Shown: piece after piece, positions 8,111 to 16,144 of the stretch
Position numbering within the stretch: the stretch's first letter is position 1
Layout: each line of letters opens with the position of its first letter
Assembly (NCBI GenBank): GCA_949076555.1
Contig: CARUOB010000004.1
Location: 23,642 to 53,455 of the forward strand
Length of the DNA: 29,814 nucleotides
Reading direction: 5' to 3'
Source: an uncultured Lachnospiraceae bacterium
GTDB taxonomy: Bacteria; Bacillota; Clostridia; Lachnospirales; Lachnospiraceae
Program-made: the position numbers and the translations under genes
The notes under the pieces: model-generated
The model's database searches: none
What the model was told of the DNA's origin: nothing
Seen by the model: the letters and a program-made list of their open reading frames with translations, nothing else

Positions 8111-9940
8111 ATGTGCGGCATTGTAGGTTATATCGGAACGAAGCAGGCGGCGCCCATTATTCTGGACGGTCTGTCTAAACTGGAATACCGCGGGTATGAC
8201 TCGGCGGGTATGGCGATTTATGAAGGCGAGGGTAAGATCAATATTACCAAGTCGGTGGGACGGCTTAAGGTTCTGGAAAACATCACCAGAGGCGGGGAAA
8301 CCATGCCGGGAGTCTGTGGCATCGGACACACGCGCTGGGCCACCCACGGCGTGCCGAGCGATACCAACGCGCATCCGCATTTCAACGAGGCGGAGACCAT
8401 TACCGTGGTACATAACGGCATTATCGAAAACTATTTACAGCTCAGAAAGATGCTGACTGACCGGGGATATCATTTTGTGTCGGAGACGGACACGGAGGTT
8501 TTGGCGCATCTTTTGGATTACTATTACAAGGGGAATCCTCTCGAGGCGGTCACCAAGGTGCTTCACCGTGTGGAAGGCTCCTATGCGCTCGGCATTCTTT
8601 TTGCGGACTGTCCCGACCAGATTTTCGCGGCGAGAAAGGATTCGCCCTTGATTGTAGGGCAGAATGAGGACGGCTGCTTTATCGCTTCGGATGTGCCGGC
8701 GATCCTGAAATATACCCGCAAGGTGTACTATGTGGATAATCAGGAGGTCGTGCGTCTGCGGGCGGATCACATGCACTTTTATACGGTTGACGAGGAGGAG
8801 ACCACAAAGGAGCCTGTCTTTATTGATTGGGATGCCAGCGCGGCGGAGAAGGCGGGCTACGAGCATTTCATGTTAAAGGAGATGTACGAGCAGCCAAAGA
8901 CCGTGACGGACACGCTGCTGCCCCGCATTAAGGATAACGATATCGTCATCGAGGAGCTGAACATGACCGATGAGGAGATCCGCGGGGTGAGTAAGATTCA
9001 TATCGTGGCGTGCGGTTCCGCCTATCATGCGGGCGTCACGGGGAAATACGTGATTGAGGGATTGGCGCGCATTCCCGTGGAGGTGGATCTGGCCTCGGAG
9101 TTTCGCTACCGCGATCCGATTCTGGAGGAGGGGGCCATGGTGGTGGTGATCAGCCAGTCCGGCGAGACGGCGGATACGCTGGCCGCGCTTCGAGAGTCCA
9201 AGAAGAGAGGATTCCAGGTGCTTGGCATCGTTAATGTGGTGGGCAGCTCCATTGCCAGAGAGGCGGATAACGTGATGTACACATGGGCAGGGCCGGAGAT
9301 CGCGGTGGCGACCACCAAGGCTTACAGCGCCCAGTTGATTGCGCTTTATCTGCTGGCTGTGAAGTTCGGCAGAGTGCGGGGAAAAATCGACGATATGACA
9401 TATGCGTCACTTTTGGGCGACCTGCGGTGTCTGCCGGATCAGATCGAGCTTCTATTGAACAATAAAAATAAGATCCAGCGGTTTGCAAACCGTTATATCG
9501 GCGCGAAGGATGTGTTCTTTATCGGCAGGGGGATCGACTATGCGATTTCGCTGGAAGGCTCACTGAAACTGAAGGAGATTTCCTACATTCACTCCGAGGC
9601 TTACGCGGCGGGCGAGCTGAAGCACGGCACCATCTCCCTGATCGAGGAGGGAACCCTTGTGGCGGCGGTGTCCACCCAGCCTGCGCTCTACGCGAAGACC
9701 ATCAGCAATATGGTGGAAGTGAAGGCGAGGGGCGCCTTCGTGCTGGCGGTGACCTGTGAGGAGAATAAGGAAATCGAGAAGGCGGCGGACTACGTGATCT
9801 ACATTCCGGAGACAAACCCTTATTTTGCCAATTCGCTGGCGATTATACCGTTACAGCTTTTCGGGTATTATGTGGCTGTCGGGAAAGGGTGCGATGTGGA
9901 TAAGCCGAGAAATCTGGCGAAGTCGGTGACTGTAGAATAG
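8111..9940 (+). CDS. glmS: Glutamine--fructose-6-phosphate aminotransferase (isomerizing), GlmS
   Basis: Makes glucosamine-6-phosphate from fructose-6-phosphate and glutamine, the entry step to UDP-GlcNAc for peptidoglycan and surface glycans. The 609-aa length is normal. It starts MCGIVGYIG, so Cys2 is the N-terminal nucleophile of the glutaminase domain; GHTRWATHG and the NGIIENY segment follow. Two SIS domains come next (VACGSAYHAG and SQSGETADTLAALRESK; later GRGIDYAISLEGSLKLKEISYIHSEAYAAGELKHG), and the chain ends with the typical KPRNLAKSVTVE. AAGGAGGT just upstream of the ATG is a near-ideal ribosome binding site. The 52 bases before the gene are too short to hold a glmS ribozyme. Confidence 0.98.
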   Translation: MCGIVGYIGTKQAAPIILDGLSKLEYRGYDSAGMAIYEGEGKINITKSVGRLKVLENITRGGETMPGVCGIGHTRWATHGVPSDTNAHPHFNEAETITVVHNGIIENYLQLRKMLTDRGYHFVSETDTEVLAHLLDYYYKGNPLEAVTKVLHRVEGSYALGILFADCPDQIFAARKDSPLIVGQNEDGCFIASDVPAILKYTRKVYYVDNQEVVRLRADHMHFYTVDEEETTKEPVFIDWDASAAEKAGYEHFMLKEMYEQPKTVTDTLLPRIKDNDIVIEELNMTDEEIRGVSKIHIVACGSAYHAGVTGKYVIEGLARIPVEVDLASEFRYRDPILEEGAMVVVISQSGETADTLAALRESKKRGFQVLGIVNVVGSSIAREADNVMYTWAGPEIAVATTKAYSAQLIALYLLAVKFGRVRGKIDDMTYASLLGDLRCLPDQIELLLNNKNKIQRFANRYIGAKDVFFIGRGIDYAISLEGSLKLKEISYIHSEAYAAGELKHGTISLIEEGTLVAAVSTQPALYAKTISNMVEVKARGAFVLAVTCEENKEIEKAADYVIYIPETNPYFANSLAIIPLQLFGYYVAVGKGCDVDKPRNLAKSVTVE

Positions 9941-10035
9941 CGTGAAAAGTACTTCTAAAGACGTCCCGTCATAGGACGTGACGCCAAGAAGTACTAAGTT
10001 TCACGCAGGAGAATGCCTGAAATGCGGCATTCTCC
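9940..10035 (+). repeat. Two-hairpin dispersed intergenic repeat, copy A
   Basis: Stem A: GCGTGAAA-AGTACTTCT (9940-9956) pairs with AGAAGTACT (9987-9995) and TTTCACGC (9999-10006), leaving a three-base AAG bulge. The enclosed loop contains a smaller ACGTCC/GGACGT hairpin. Stem B: GGAGAATGCC (10008-10017) pairs perfectly with GGCATTCTCC (10026-10035). The same plan, inverted, is at 24451-24581. The first base overlaps the last base of the glmS stop codon. It could also act as the glmS terminator, although there is no T-tract directly after stem B. The rest of the gap (10036-10165) has a TATACT box at 10089 without a convincing -35. Confidence 0.7.
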
Positions 10036-10165
10036 GTAAAATCACATTTTATTCCCTAAATAAACACACTTTAAACACAAATGGCAGATATACTGAGGAC
10101 ATAATCAGCGAGGGGAAATAAAGCAGGCGGACGTGGGTTCGCGATTTGTGGAAAGGAGCGGGATT

Positions 10166-11740
10166 ATGTACGACAACAACAATTATCCAAACGATTATTC
10201 CAATCATACGGGTTCGGAGCAGACGGGGCTTCAGACAGGGAATGAGTCTGAACAGAGGGGGATCGGTTACCGGTCTTACCAGAATACAGGAAGCCAGACG
10301 AGCGGCACATACGGGCAGGGCGCGGGTCAAAATCTGTACGGAAACGGCGGGGTGTATTCGGGAAACGGCGGCTCTTATCAGACAAGTGGCACTTCCTATC
10401 AGACAAACGCGGGGAGCTACCATTACGGCAATGCTTACCCGAACAGTTACGCCCAGATGGAGAAGAAGAAGGAAAAGAAGCACAGGGAGAAAAAACCGGG
10501 CGGCGGTTATGGTAAGAAAGCCCTTGTGGCTGTGTCTCTGGGATTGTTCTTCGGCCTTTTCGCGGGAATCGGGCTGTATGCCGTGGAGGCTGTCACGGGG
10601 ATGACGAATAAGGACACGGCAGTTTTGGAGGAGACGCAGGATTCTTCGATGGCCAAAACGGATACGGAGATTCAGGCGCCGGCTGTAGTGCCTTCGATCA
10701 AACAGTCGGATACGGCCACGACAGTGGTCACTGATGTGACGGATGTGGTGAAGAATGTGATGCCCTCTATTGTGGCGGTGAACAACCATTATACGGAGAC
10801 CATGTCATGGTTCGGGCAGTCCATGGACAGCGAGGCGGATTCCAGCGGTTCCGGCATTATCGTAGGGCTGAATGATTCGGAGCTTTTAATTGTGACAAAC
10901 TATCATGTGGTGGCGGACACCGATAAGCTGACGGTGCAGTTCAACGAGGGCAGCGAGGCGGAAGCCTTTATCAAGGGACAGGATTCCAAAATGGATCTGG
11001 CGGTCATCGCTGTGCCGGTGACAGGGATGTCAGATGCTACCTTAGACGCGATAGAAGTGGCTACGCTGGGTGATTCCGACGCGCTTGAGGTGGGAGAACC
11101 GGCCATTGCCATCGGCAATTCCCTCGGATACGGACAGTCCGTTACGACTGGTGTGATCAGCGCGCTTGACAGAAGCATTAGTCTCTCGGCAAGCAGCGGT
11201 TACGGCGGGGACAACGTGGAGGGCACCTTTATCCAGACCGATGCGGCGATCAACCCCGGCAATTCCGGCGGCGCGCTTTTAAATATCAAGGGCGAGGTGA
11301 TCGGCATCAATTCCAATAAGATCGGCGGCAGCGCCGTGGAAGGCATGGGCTATGCGATCCCGATTTCTTCGGCAAGTCCCATCATCGCTGAGCTGATGCT
11401 CAAGGAGACCAAAAGCAAGGTGGCTGAGGAAGAAAGAGGATATCTGGGTATTTCCGGTATCAGCGTGACTCAGGAGGTCTCTCAGGCTTACGGTATGCCG
11501 GAGGGCGTGTATATCGCACAGGTTTATCCCGACACGGCGGCAGCGGCAGCGGGTCTGAGACAGGGGGATATCATCACCGAGTTTGGCGGCGACAAGATCA
11601 CATCCATGGATGAACTGCAGAAGGAGCTGGAGTTTTACGCCAAAGGGGATCAGGTGGACGTCAAGGTGATGACCATGACTGTGGCCGGATACGAGGAAGT
11701 GACGAAGCAGCTTACGCTTGGCAATAAGGTGAGCGAATAA
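10166..11740 (+). CDS. htrA: HtrA/DegP-type membrane-anchored serine protease with PDZ domain
   Basis: Envelope quality-control protease acting outside the membrane on misfolded proteins. From the ATG at 10166 (ribosome binding site AAAGGAG at 10153-10159) it is 524 aa. Residues 1-100 are a cytoplasmic low-complexity region rich in Asn, Gln, Gly, Ser and Tyr; a Lys-rich stretch and one membrane helix (about 120-142) follow. The S1C domain has the triad His in TNYHVV (about 247), Asp in KMDLAV (about 277) and Ser in INPGNSGG (about 367). A single PDZ domain runs from about 425 (ERGYLGISGISV) to near the end. An in-frame GTG at 10133 lies before the ribosome binding site and was rejected. Confidence 0.95.
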   Translation: MYDNNNYPNDYSNHTGSEQTGLQTGNESEQRGIGYRSYQNTGSQTSGTYGQGAGQNLYGNGGVYSGNGGSYQTSGTSYQTNAGSYHYGNAYPNSYAQMEKKKEKKHREKKPGGGYGKKALVAVSLGLFFGLFAGIGLYAVEAVTGMTNKDTAVLEETQDSSMAKTDTEIQAPAVVPSIKQSDTATTVVTDVTDVVKNVMPSIVAVNNHYTETMSWFGQSMDSEADSSGSGIIVGLNDSELLIVTNYHVVADTDKLTVQFNEGSEAEAFIKGQDSKMDLAVIAVPVTGMSDATLDAIEVATLGDSDALEVGEPAIAIGNSLGYGQSVTTGVISALDRSISLSASSGYGGDNVEGTFIQTDAAINPGNSGGALLNIKGEVIGINSNKIGGSAVEGMGYAIPISSASPIIAELMLKETKSKVAEEERGYLGISGISVTQEVSQAYGMPEGVYIAQVYPDTAAAAAGLRQGDIITEFGGDKITSMDELQKELEFYAKGDQVDVKVMTMTVAGYEEVTKQLTLGNKVSE

Positions 11741-11777
11741 GTATAAGTAAAAGAAATGTAAAGATATAGAGGAGACG

Positions 11778-11827
11778 AAAATCCCCAGCAGGACGGTATC
11801 GTGAGGATACGGCTGCCGGGGATTTTT
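11778..11827 (+). terminator. Intrinsic terminator of htrA
   Basis: AAAATCCCC (11778-11786) pairs with GGGGATTTT (11818-11826). Inside, GCAG/CTGC and GTATC/GATAC extend the stem around a GTGA loop. It is followed by a T run (five T at 11823-11827). This is the clearest rho-independent terminator in the window, and it separates htrA from the toxin-antitoxin pair. Confidence 0.88.
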
Positions 11828-11856
11828 CATTCAGAGACAATTGTTTTTATAGATAT

Positions 11857-11885
11857 TTGTAATTTACCAGCCTTTACAGTATAAT
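11857..11885 (+). promoter_or_regulatory. Promoter of the MNT/HEPN pair
   Basis: TTGTAA (11857-11862, 4 of 6) and a perfect TATAAT (11880-11885) are separated by 17 bases. Predicted transcription start is near 11892. AAGGAG follows about seven bases before the ATG at 11908. Confidence 0.65.
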
Positions 11886-11907
11886 AGAACACAAAAGGAG
11901 ATCGAAG

Positions 11908-12228
11908 ATGCAGCTTAATGACATTATCGGTATTTTAAAGCAGGTTTATAATAAATACGACAATATAAAATTAGGAATAGCTGGTTCTTATGCAAACAAT
12001 GCCCAGAATACATCAAGTGACATAGATGTTGTCATAGAAGGTGATTCTATGAGAGTCGATATTGTGGATTATATAAAGAGTTTGTTTGATATAACGGTAG
12101 ATGTGTTATGGGTTGATTTAATGAAAAAAGAGGATGAGGCATTAGATAGATTTGCGAAAGAAAACAGACTGCCGATAAATAAGTATTCAGCATATAAGAC
12201 GATAATGCAGGAAGTGAGGTGGATTTGA
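11908..12228 (+). CDS. mntA: MNT-domain nucleotidyltransferase antitoxin
   Basis: Minimal nucleotidyltransferase of the MNT/HEPN toxin-antitoxin type. In studied pairs MntA adds AMP to a tyrosine of the HEPN partner and silences it. The 106-aa protein has the exact GS-x10-DxD signature: Gly26-Ser27, then Asp38 and Asp40 in SSDIDVVIE. A further Asp occurs in VDVLWVDL. It has its own promoter, and its last ten bases overlap the start of the HEPN gene, so the two are translationally coupled. Both genes are visibly more AT-rich than their neighbours, which suggests acquisition by transfer. Activity on the partner is inferred from the family. Confidence 0.88.
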   Translation: MQLNDIIGILKQVYNKYDNIKLGIAGSYANNAQNTSSDIDVVIEGDSMRVDIVDYIKSLFDITVDVLWVDLMKKEDEALDRFAKENRLPINKYSAYKTIMQEVRWI

Positions 12229-12596
12229 CCAAATCATATAAAAAGGACATACAATTATTATTGTCTATATTACAACGACAAAATGACATGAAAGAAGTAA
12301 TAAAACGTTTTGGGTGTACTCAAAATAATCTGGAGCAGGATAAAATGGCGTTTGATTTATGTGCATTTTATATGGCGCAGATAGGAGAAGCCTCTAAAAT
12401 GTTGACAGACGAAAGCCAAAGTTCTTTAACATGCATCAATTTTAGCGTTTTAAAAGTATTTAGGAATATGATAGACCACACCTATGAAAAGGTTAATAAA
12501 AAATATTTAAAAGCTTATATTTTTAGCATGATTACTGCAGAGGCCATGGCAGAAATAAAGAGCAGAATAAATTATTGTAACGAAAATGCAGAGTAA
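12219..12596 (+). CDS. hepT: HEPN-domain toxin (HepT/DUF86-like ribonuclease)
   Basis: Predicted RNA-cleaving toxin partner of the preceding nucleotidyltransferase. The 125-aa all-helical protein carries the HEPN motif R-x4-H-x-Y as RNMIDHTY (Arg82, His87, Tyr89). Arg and His form the ribonuclease site, and the Tyr is the expected AMP acceptor. The GTG start at 12219 has AGGAA five bases upstream, inside the antitoxin gene, and overlaps its end; a TTG at 12225 is a weaker alternative. Base composition is low in G+C (15 of 60 in 12241-12300), unlike the following clpX. No terminator was seen in the 75 bases before clpX. Confidence 0.88.
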   Translation: MDLTKSYKKDIQLLLSILQRQNDMKEVIKRFGCTQNNLEQDKMAFDLCAFYMAQIGEASKMLTDESQSSLTCINFSVLKVFRNMIDHTYEKVNKKYLKAYIFSMITAEAMAEIKSRINYCNENAE

Positions 12597-12671
12597 TATA
12601 CAGGTGATAGGAGTTTGCATTGTAAAAATATCTGGGCAGACCAATGGAGGCTGGACGGGACGGAGGAGAGT

Positions 12672-14168
12672 ATGGACGATCATAAGGACGATAAATACGA
12701 AGAGACGGAGTTAGAGAAGAAGGACTCTGTATCAGAGGAAAAAAAGGAAGACGATTCTGGCAGCGATTACGAGGATGTCTGCTTTATCTGCCGCAGGCCG
12801 GAGAGCAAGGCGGGAAAGATGTTCCGCCTGCCAAACCATATATGCGTCTGCGACGACTGTATGCATAAGACGATGGATACGGTCAGCCAGTTTGACTATC
12901 AGGGGCTTTTGAACAACCCCAATATGGGCAATGGCGGAAATGGGCAGGGTTTCCCGAACATCAGCTTTGTCAATCTGGCTGACTTGCAGGGAGACGGCGG
13001 CATTCCCAACAAGCAGAAACCGAAGAAAAAGAAGAAGGAAAAGGCAGCGGAGATTGATATCAGGGATATTATGCCGCCCCATAAGATCAAGCAGAAGTTG
13101 GACGAGTATGTGGTGGGGCAGGAATATGCCAAGAAGGTGATGTCCGTTGCGGTTTATAACCACTATAAGAGGGTGGCTACCCGGACAATGGATGAAATTG
13201 AGATTGAGAAGTCCAATATGCTGATGATCGGGCCTACGGGCTGTGGCAAGACTTATCTGGTGAAGACGCTGGCAAAACTTTTGGACGTGCCGCTGGCGAT
13301 TGCGGATGCCACATCACTGACCGAGGCGGGCTACATCGGCGACGACATCGAGAGCGTGGTGTCGAAACTTCTCGCGGCGGCGGACAATGACGTGGAACGT
13401 GCGGAGCGCGGTATTATCTTTATTGACGAGATTGACAAGATTGCCAAAAAGAAAAATACCAATTCCCGGGACGTGAGCGGCGAATCTGTGCAGCAAGGGA
13501 TGCTGAAACTTCTGGAAGGCGCGGAGGTGGAGGTGCCTGTGGGCGCCAACTCCAAAAACGCCATGGTGCCCCTTGCCACGGTGAATACGAGAAATATCCT
13601 CTTTATCTGCGGCGGCGCCTTTCCCGATCTGGACGAGATCATCAAGCAGAGGTTGAACAAGAAGACGTCTATTGGTTACAGTGCGGAGCTTAAGGACAAG
13701 TACGATAAAGAGAAGAATATTTTAAGCCGGGTGACGGTGGAGGATATCAGGAAATTTGGCATGATTCCGGAGTTTATCGGCCGTCTGCCGGTGATCTTTA
13801 CGCTGGAGGGCCTAAGCCGCGACATGATGGTGCAGATTTTAAAGGAGCCGCGCAACGCCATTTTGAAGCAGTACCAGAAACTTTTGGAGTTAGATGAGGT
13901 GGAGCTTCTTTTCAACGAGGAGGCGCTGGAGGCCATCGCGGATAAGGCCATGGAGAAGGAAACCGGCGCGAGGGCGCTCCGGGCCATTATCGAGGAGTTT
14001 ATGCTCGATATCATGTACGAGGTGCCAAAGGACGACAACATCGGACGTGTCACCATCACGAGGGAATATATTGAGGGCAACGGCGGGCCGATTATTGATA
14101 TACGCAGCAGGAGCGCGGAGCACCCGGACCGTCTGAATGTGATACAACAGCCGGCTGACGGGTCGTAG
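12672..14168 (+). CDS. clpX: ClpX-type AAA+ unfoldase, divergent
   Basis: Hexameric unfoldase that normally threads proteins into ClpP. From the ATG at 12672 (GGAGGAG just upstream) it is 498 aa, longer than the usual 410-430 because of an acidic N-terminus and a Gly/Asn- and Lys-rich linker (about 77-125). The zinc domain is present (Cys37, Cys40, Cys60, Cys63). The ATPase core has Walker A GPTGCGKT (187-194), Walker B IIFIDE (248-253), EFIGRLP and the sensor-2 GARALR. Three functional loops differ from textbook ClpX: pore loop GYIG (220-223) for GYVG, GANSKNA (291-297) where the RKH loop belongs, and SIGY (333-336) for the ClpP-binding IGF. No clpP or trigger-factor gene is adjacent. It may be a second ClpX with its own substrates. 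Confidence 0.88.
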   Translation: MDDHKDDKYEETELEKKDSVSEEKKEDDSGSDYEDVCFICRRPESKAGKMFRLPNHICVCDDCMHKTMDTVSQFDYQGLLNNPNMGNGGNGQGFPNISFVNLADLQGDGGIPNKQKPKKKKKEKAAEIDIRDIMPPHKIKQKLDEYVVGQEYAKKVMSVAVYNHYKRVATRTMDEIEIEKSNMLMIGPTGCGKTYLVKTLAKLLDVPLAIADATSLTEAGYIGDDIESVVSKLLAAADNDVERAERGIIFIDEIDKIAKKKNTNSRDVSGESVQQGMLKLLEGAEVEVPVGANSKNAMVPLATVNTRNILFICGGAFPDLDEIIKQRLNKKTSIGYSAELKDKYDKEKNILSRVTVEDIRKFGMIPEFIGRLPVIFTLEGLSRDMMVQILKEPRNAILKQYQKLLELDEVELLFNEEALEAIADKAMEKETGARALRAIIEEFMLDIMYEVPKDDNIGRVTITREYIEGNGGPIIDIRSRSAEHPDRLNVIQQPADGS

Positions 14169-14186
14169 CAGTCGGAACAGGCCCTA

Positions 14187-14240
14187 AGCGGAGCTTCCGC
14201 TGCCGGATGATGGCAGTCACGGCCTGACAAAAGTGTCAGG
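14187..14240 (+). other. Small hairpins between clpX and the subtilase
   Basis: AGCGGA-GCT-TCCGCT (14187-14201) and CCTGACA-AAAG-TGTCAGG (14223-14240) are short perfect hairpins. Neither is followed by a T-tract, so a terminator call is not justified. They may be mRNA structure only. Confidence 0.3.
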
Positions 14241-14292
14241 ACAGTCTGTACCTGCATAGAATACAGCAAGGAGCAGTGGGTGGAGAGGGTAT

Positions 14293-15993
14293 GTGAACTT
14301 GACCTGTCGGGAAAAGATTTTGTCGGAAGAGTTTTTGGATATCATTGTGGATTATGATGTGATCGTGGAGATTCTGGAGGATGCGGATGTAGAATTTTGT
14401 TATCGTGAACTTGATGCCGGATACGGTATTGCACATGTGCGGCGCAGTCAGGTACAGCCGATATCCATAGGCTCTTATGGATATTCGACGATCCCTAAAC
14501 TGTACGGGCTGATGCAGGCGGGAGAGCGTCCTTTCGACGCTTCCCCGCTGGCGGCGATGGGCAATATCCGCGTACAGAATCCGCCGCTCGCCTTACAGGG
14601 GAGCGGCGTTATTATTGGTTTTGTGGATACGGGAATCGACTATCGGGAGGAAGTGTTTCGCAGAGAGGACGGGAGTACCCGTATTCTTTCCATCTGGGAT
14701 CAGACCATACAGACGGGGGCGCCGCCGGAGGGCTTTGCATATGGAACGGAATACCGCAGGGAGGAAATCGACAGGGCGCTTGCCTCGGATGAGCCGGAAA
14801 CGGTAGTGCCCAGCACTGATGCCAACGGACACGGCACAAGGATAGCATCCGCGGCGGCGGGGAGTCTTCTGGATCAGGGAGTGACATTTCGGGGAGCCGC
14901 GCCCCTTGCGGATATTGCGGTGGTGAAGCTCAAAGGCGCCAAGAGATATCTGCGCGATTACTATCTGATCGACGACCGGGCGGAGGCCTTCGCGGAAAAC
15001 GATATCATGGAAGCCGTGAATTATCTGCAGCAGATGGCGGTGGCGTTTAGCCGTCCCGTGGTGATCGTAATTGGGCTTGGCACGAATATGGGCAGCCATG
15101 ACGGCACCTCCGCCTTGGACGCGTACTTAAATATCGTGGCGGGACGGAGAAGCAGGGCCGTTGTGGTGGGCGGCGGCAATGAGGGTGACAAAGAGCACCA
15201 TTACGAGAACTTCATGCCGGGCAATGTGGAGATCCGCGTCGCCGGGCCAATGAAGGGATTCTGTGCGGAAATCTGGGGAAGCATCCCCGATGTGTATGCG
15301 GTTTCGATTCGCTCGCCCGGCGGGGAAGTGTCGCCGTCCATTGATTTTCGGAACGGAATGGACAGGAATATTTCTTTTATCTTTGAGAGAACCCGCATAC
15401 AGGTAGGGGTCGTTCTGGTGGAGAAGGACGCTGGCGATCCGCTTATTTTTCTGCGTTTTCAGGACCCGACACCGGGCATCTGGACGGTGACGCTGACGGC
15501 TTCCGTGCAAAAACCGGGCGGCGACGGGCAGTATCATATGTGGCTCCCGATCGAGGCATTTCTGGAAAACAGTGTCACGTTTTTACAGCCGAGTCCCGAT
15601 GTGACGCTGACAGAGCCGGCAAACGCGTCGCAGGTGATCACGATTTCCACCTATGACAGCTACACAGACAGTTGGTATGCGCCCTCCGGCAGAGGATTTA
15701 GCAGAAACGGCAGCATCAAGCCGGATCTTTCGGCTCCCGGGGTGGGCGTGCACACTGCGCTGGGGGAGACGGACGGCTCCTGCATGGCTGCCGCGCTGGC
15801 TGCCGGCTGTGTGGCACAGTTTTTGGAATGGGCCATCGTTGACGGAAACGCGTTTTCCGTGGACAGCCGGGGGACGAAGAGCTTTCTGATTCAGGGGGCG
15901 GATAGGCCGGGGAATATCCGATATCCCGACAGACGTTGGGGATACGGGCGGCTCAATATCAACGGGACCTTTGAGACGCTGGCGAGACTGTAG
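14293..15993 (+). CDS. S8 subtilase, Csp-like, with Cys at the nucleophile position
   Basis: The 566-aa protein resembles clostridial Csp-like subtilases: a short prodomain-like N-terminus (VDYDVIVEILEDADVEFCYREL, then GYGIAHVRRSQV) and no signal peptide. The catalytic Asp is in FVDTGID (Asp112), His in NGHGT (His180) and the oxyanion Asn in GGGNEG (Asn296). A beta-rich insertion of Csp type lies between about 310 and 450. At the nucleophile motif, GTSMA-x-P becomes GSCMAAA (Ser496, Cys497): Cys aligns with the usual Ser and Ala with the usual Pro. It may be a thiol-dependent enzyme, a ligase-like variant or a pseudoprotease. The start is GTG at 14293 after GGAGAGG; the overlapping ATG at 14291 is out of frame. 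A germination role is only one possibility. Confidence 0.85.
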   Translation: MNLTCREKILSEEFLDIIVDYDVIVEILEDADVEFCYRELDAGYGIAHVRRSQVQPISIGSYGYSTIPKLYGLMQAGERPFDASPLAAMGNIRVQNPPLALQGSGVIIGFVDTGIDYREEVFRREDGSTRILSIWDQTIQTGAPPEGFAYGTEYRREEIDRALASDEPETVVPSTDANGHGTRIASAAAGSLLDQGVTFRGAAPLADIAVVKLKGAKRYLRDYYLIDDRAEAFAENDIMEAVNYLQQMAVAFSRPVVIVIGLGTNMGSHDGTSALDAYLNIVAGRRSRAVVVGGGNEGDKEHHYENFMPGNVEIRVAGPMKGFCAEIWGSIPDVYAVSIRSPGGEVSPSIDFRNGMDRNISFIFERTRIQVGVVLVEKDAGDPLIFLRFQDPTPGIWTVTLTASVQKPGGDGQYHMWLPIEAFLENSVTFLQPSPDVTLTEPANASQVITISTYDSYTDSWYAPSGRGFSRNGSIKPDLSAPGVGVHTALGETDGSCMAAALAAGCVAQFLEWAIVDGNAFSVDSRGTKSFLIQGADRPGNIRYPDRRWGYGRLNINGTFETLARL

Positions 15994-16144
15994 GACAGCG
16001 GTTTTCCAAATACAGGAAACGCTTAATTTTATCCGAACTTGCTGATTCCCCCCACTTGTGGTAAGGTGTTATATGTGAGTGTTTATGTTGGAATACGATA
16101 CGCGCACAGCGGATTTGAATGTTTATGGAAGGCGGATACAGCGA

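Noticed and set aside
10133..10165. Upstream GTG start for htrA
   Set aside because: Precedes the AAAGGAG site; the ATG at 10166 is correctly spaced.
12615..12671. Upstream TTG start for clpX
   Set aside because: Adds 19 unrelated residues, while ATG 12672 has GGAGGAG directly before it.
14223..14240. Short perfect hairpin as clpX terminator
   Set aside because: Seven-base stem with no T-tract after it; kept only as a low-confidence structure.
16039..16075. TTGCTG / TATATG as promoter of the BMP lipoprotein gene
   Set aside because: The spacing is about 25 bases, too long for a sigma-A promoter.
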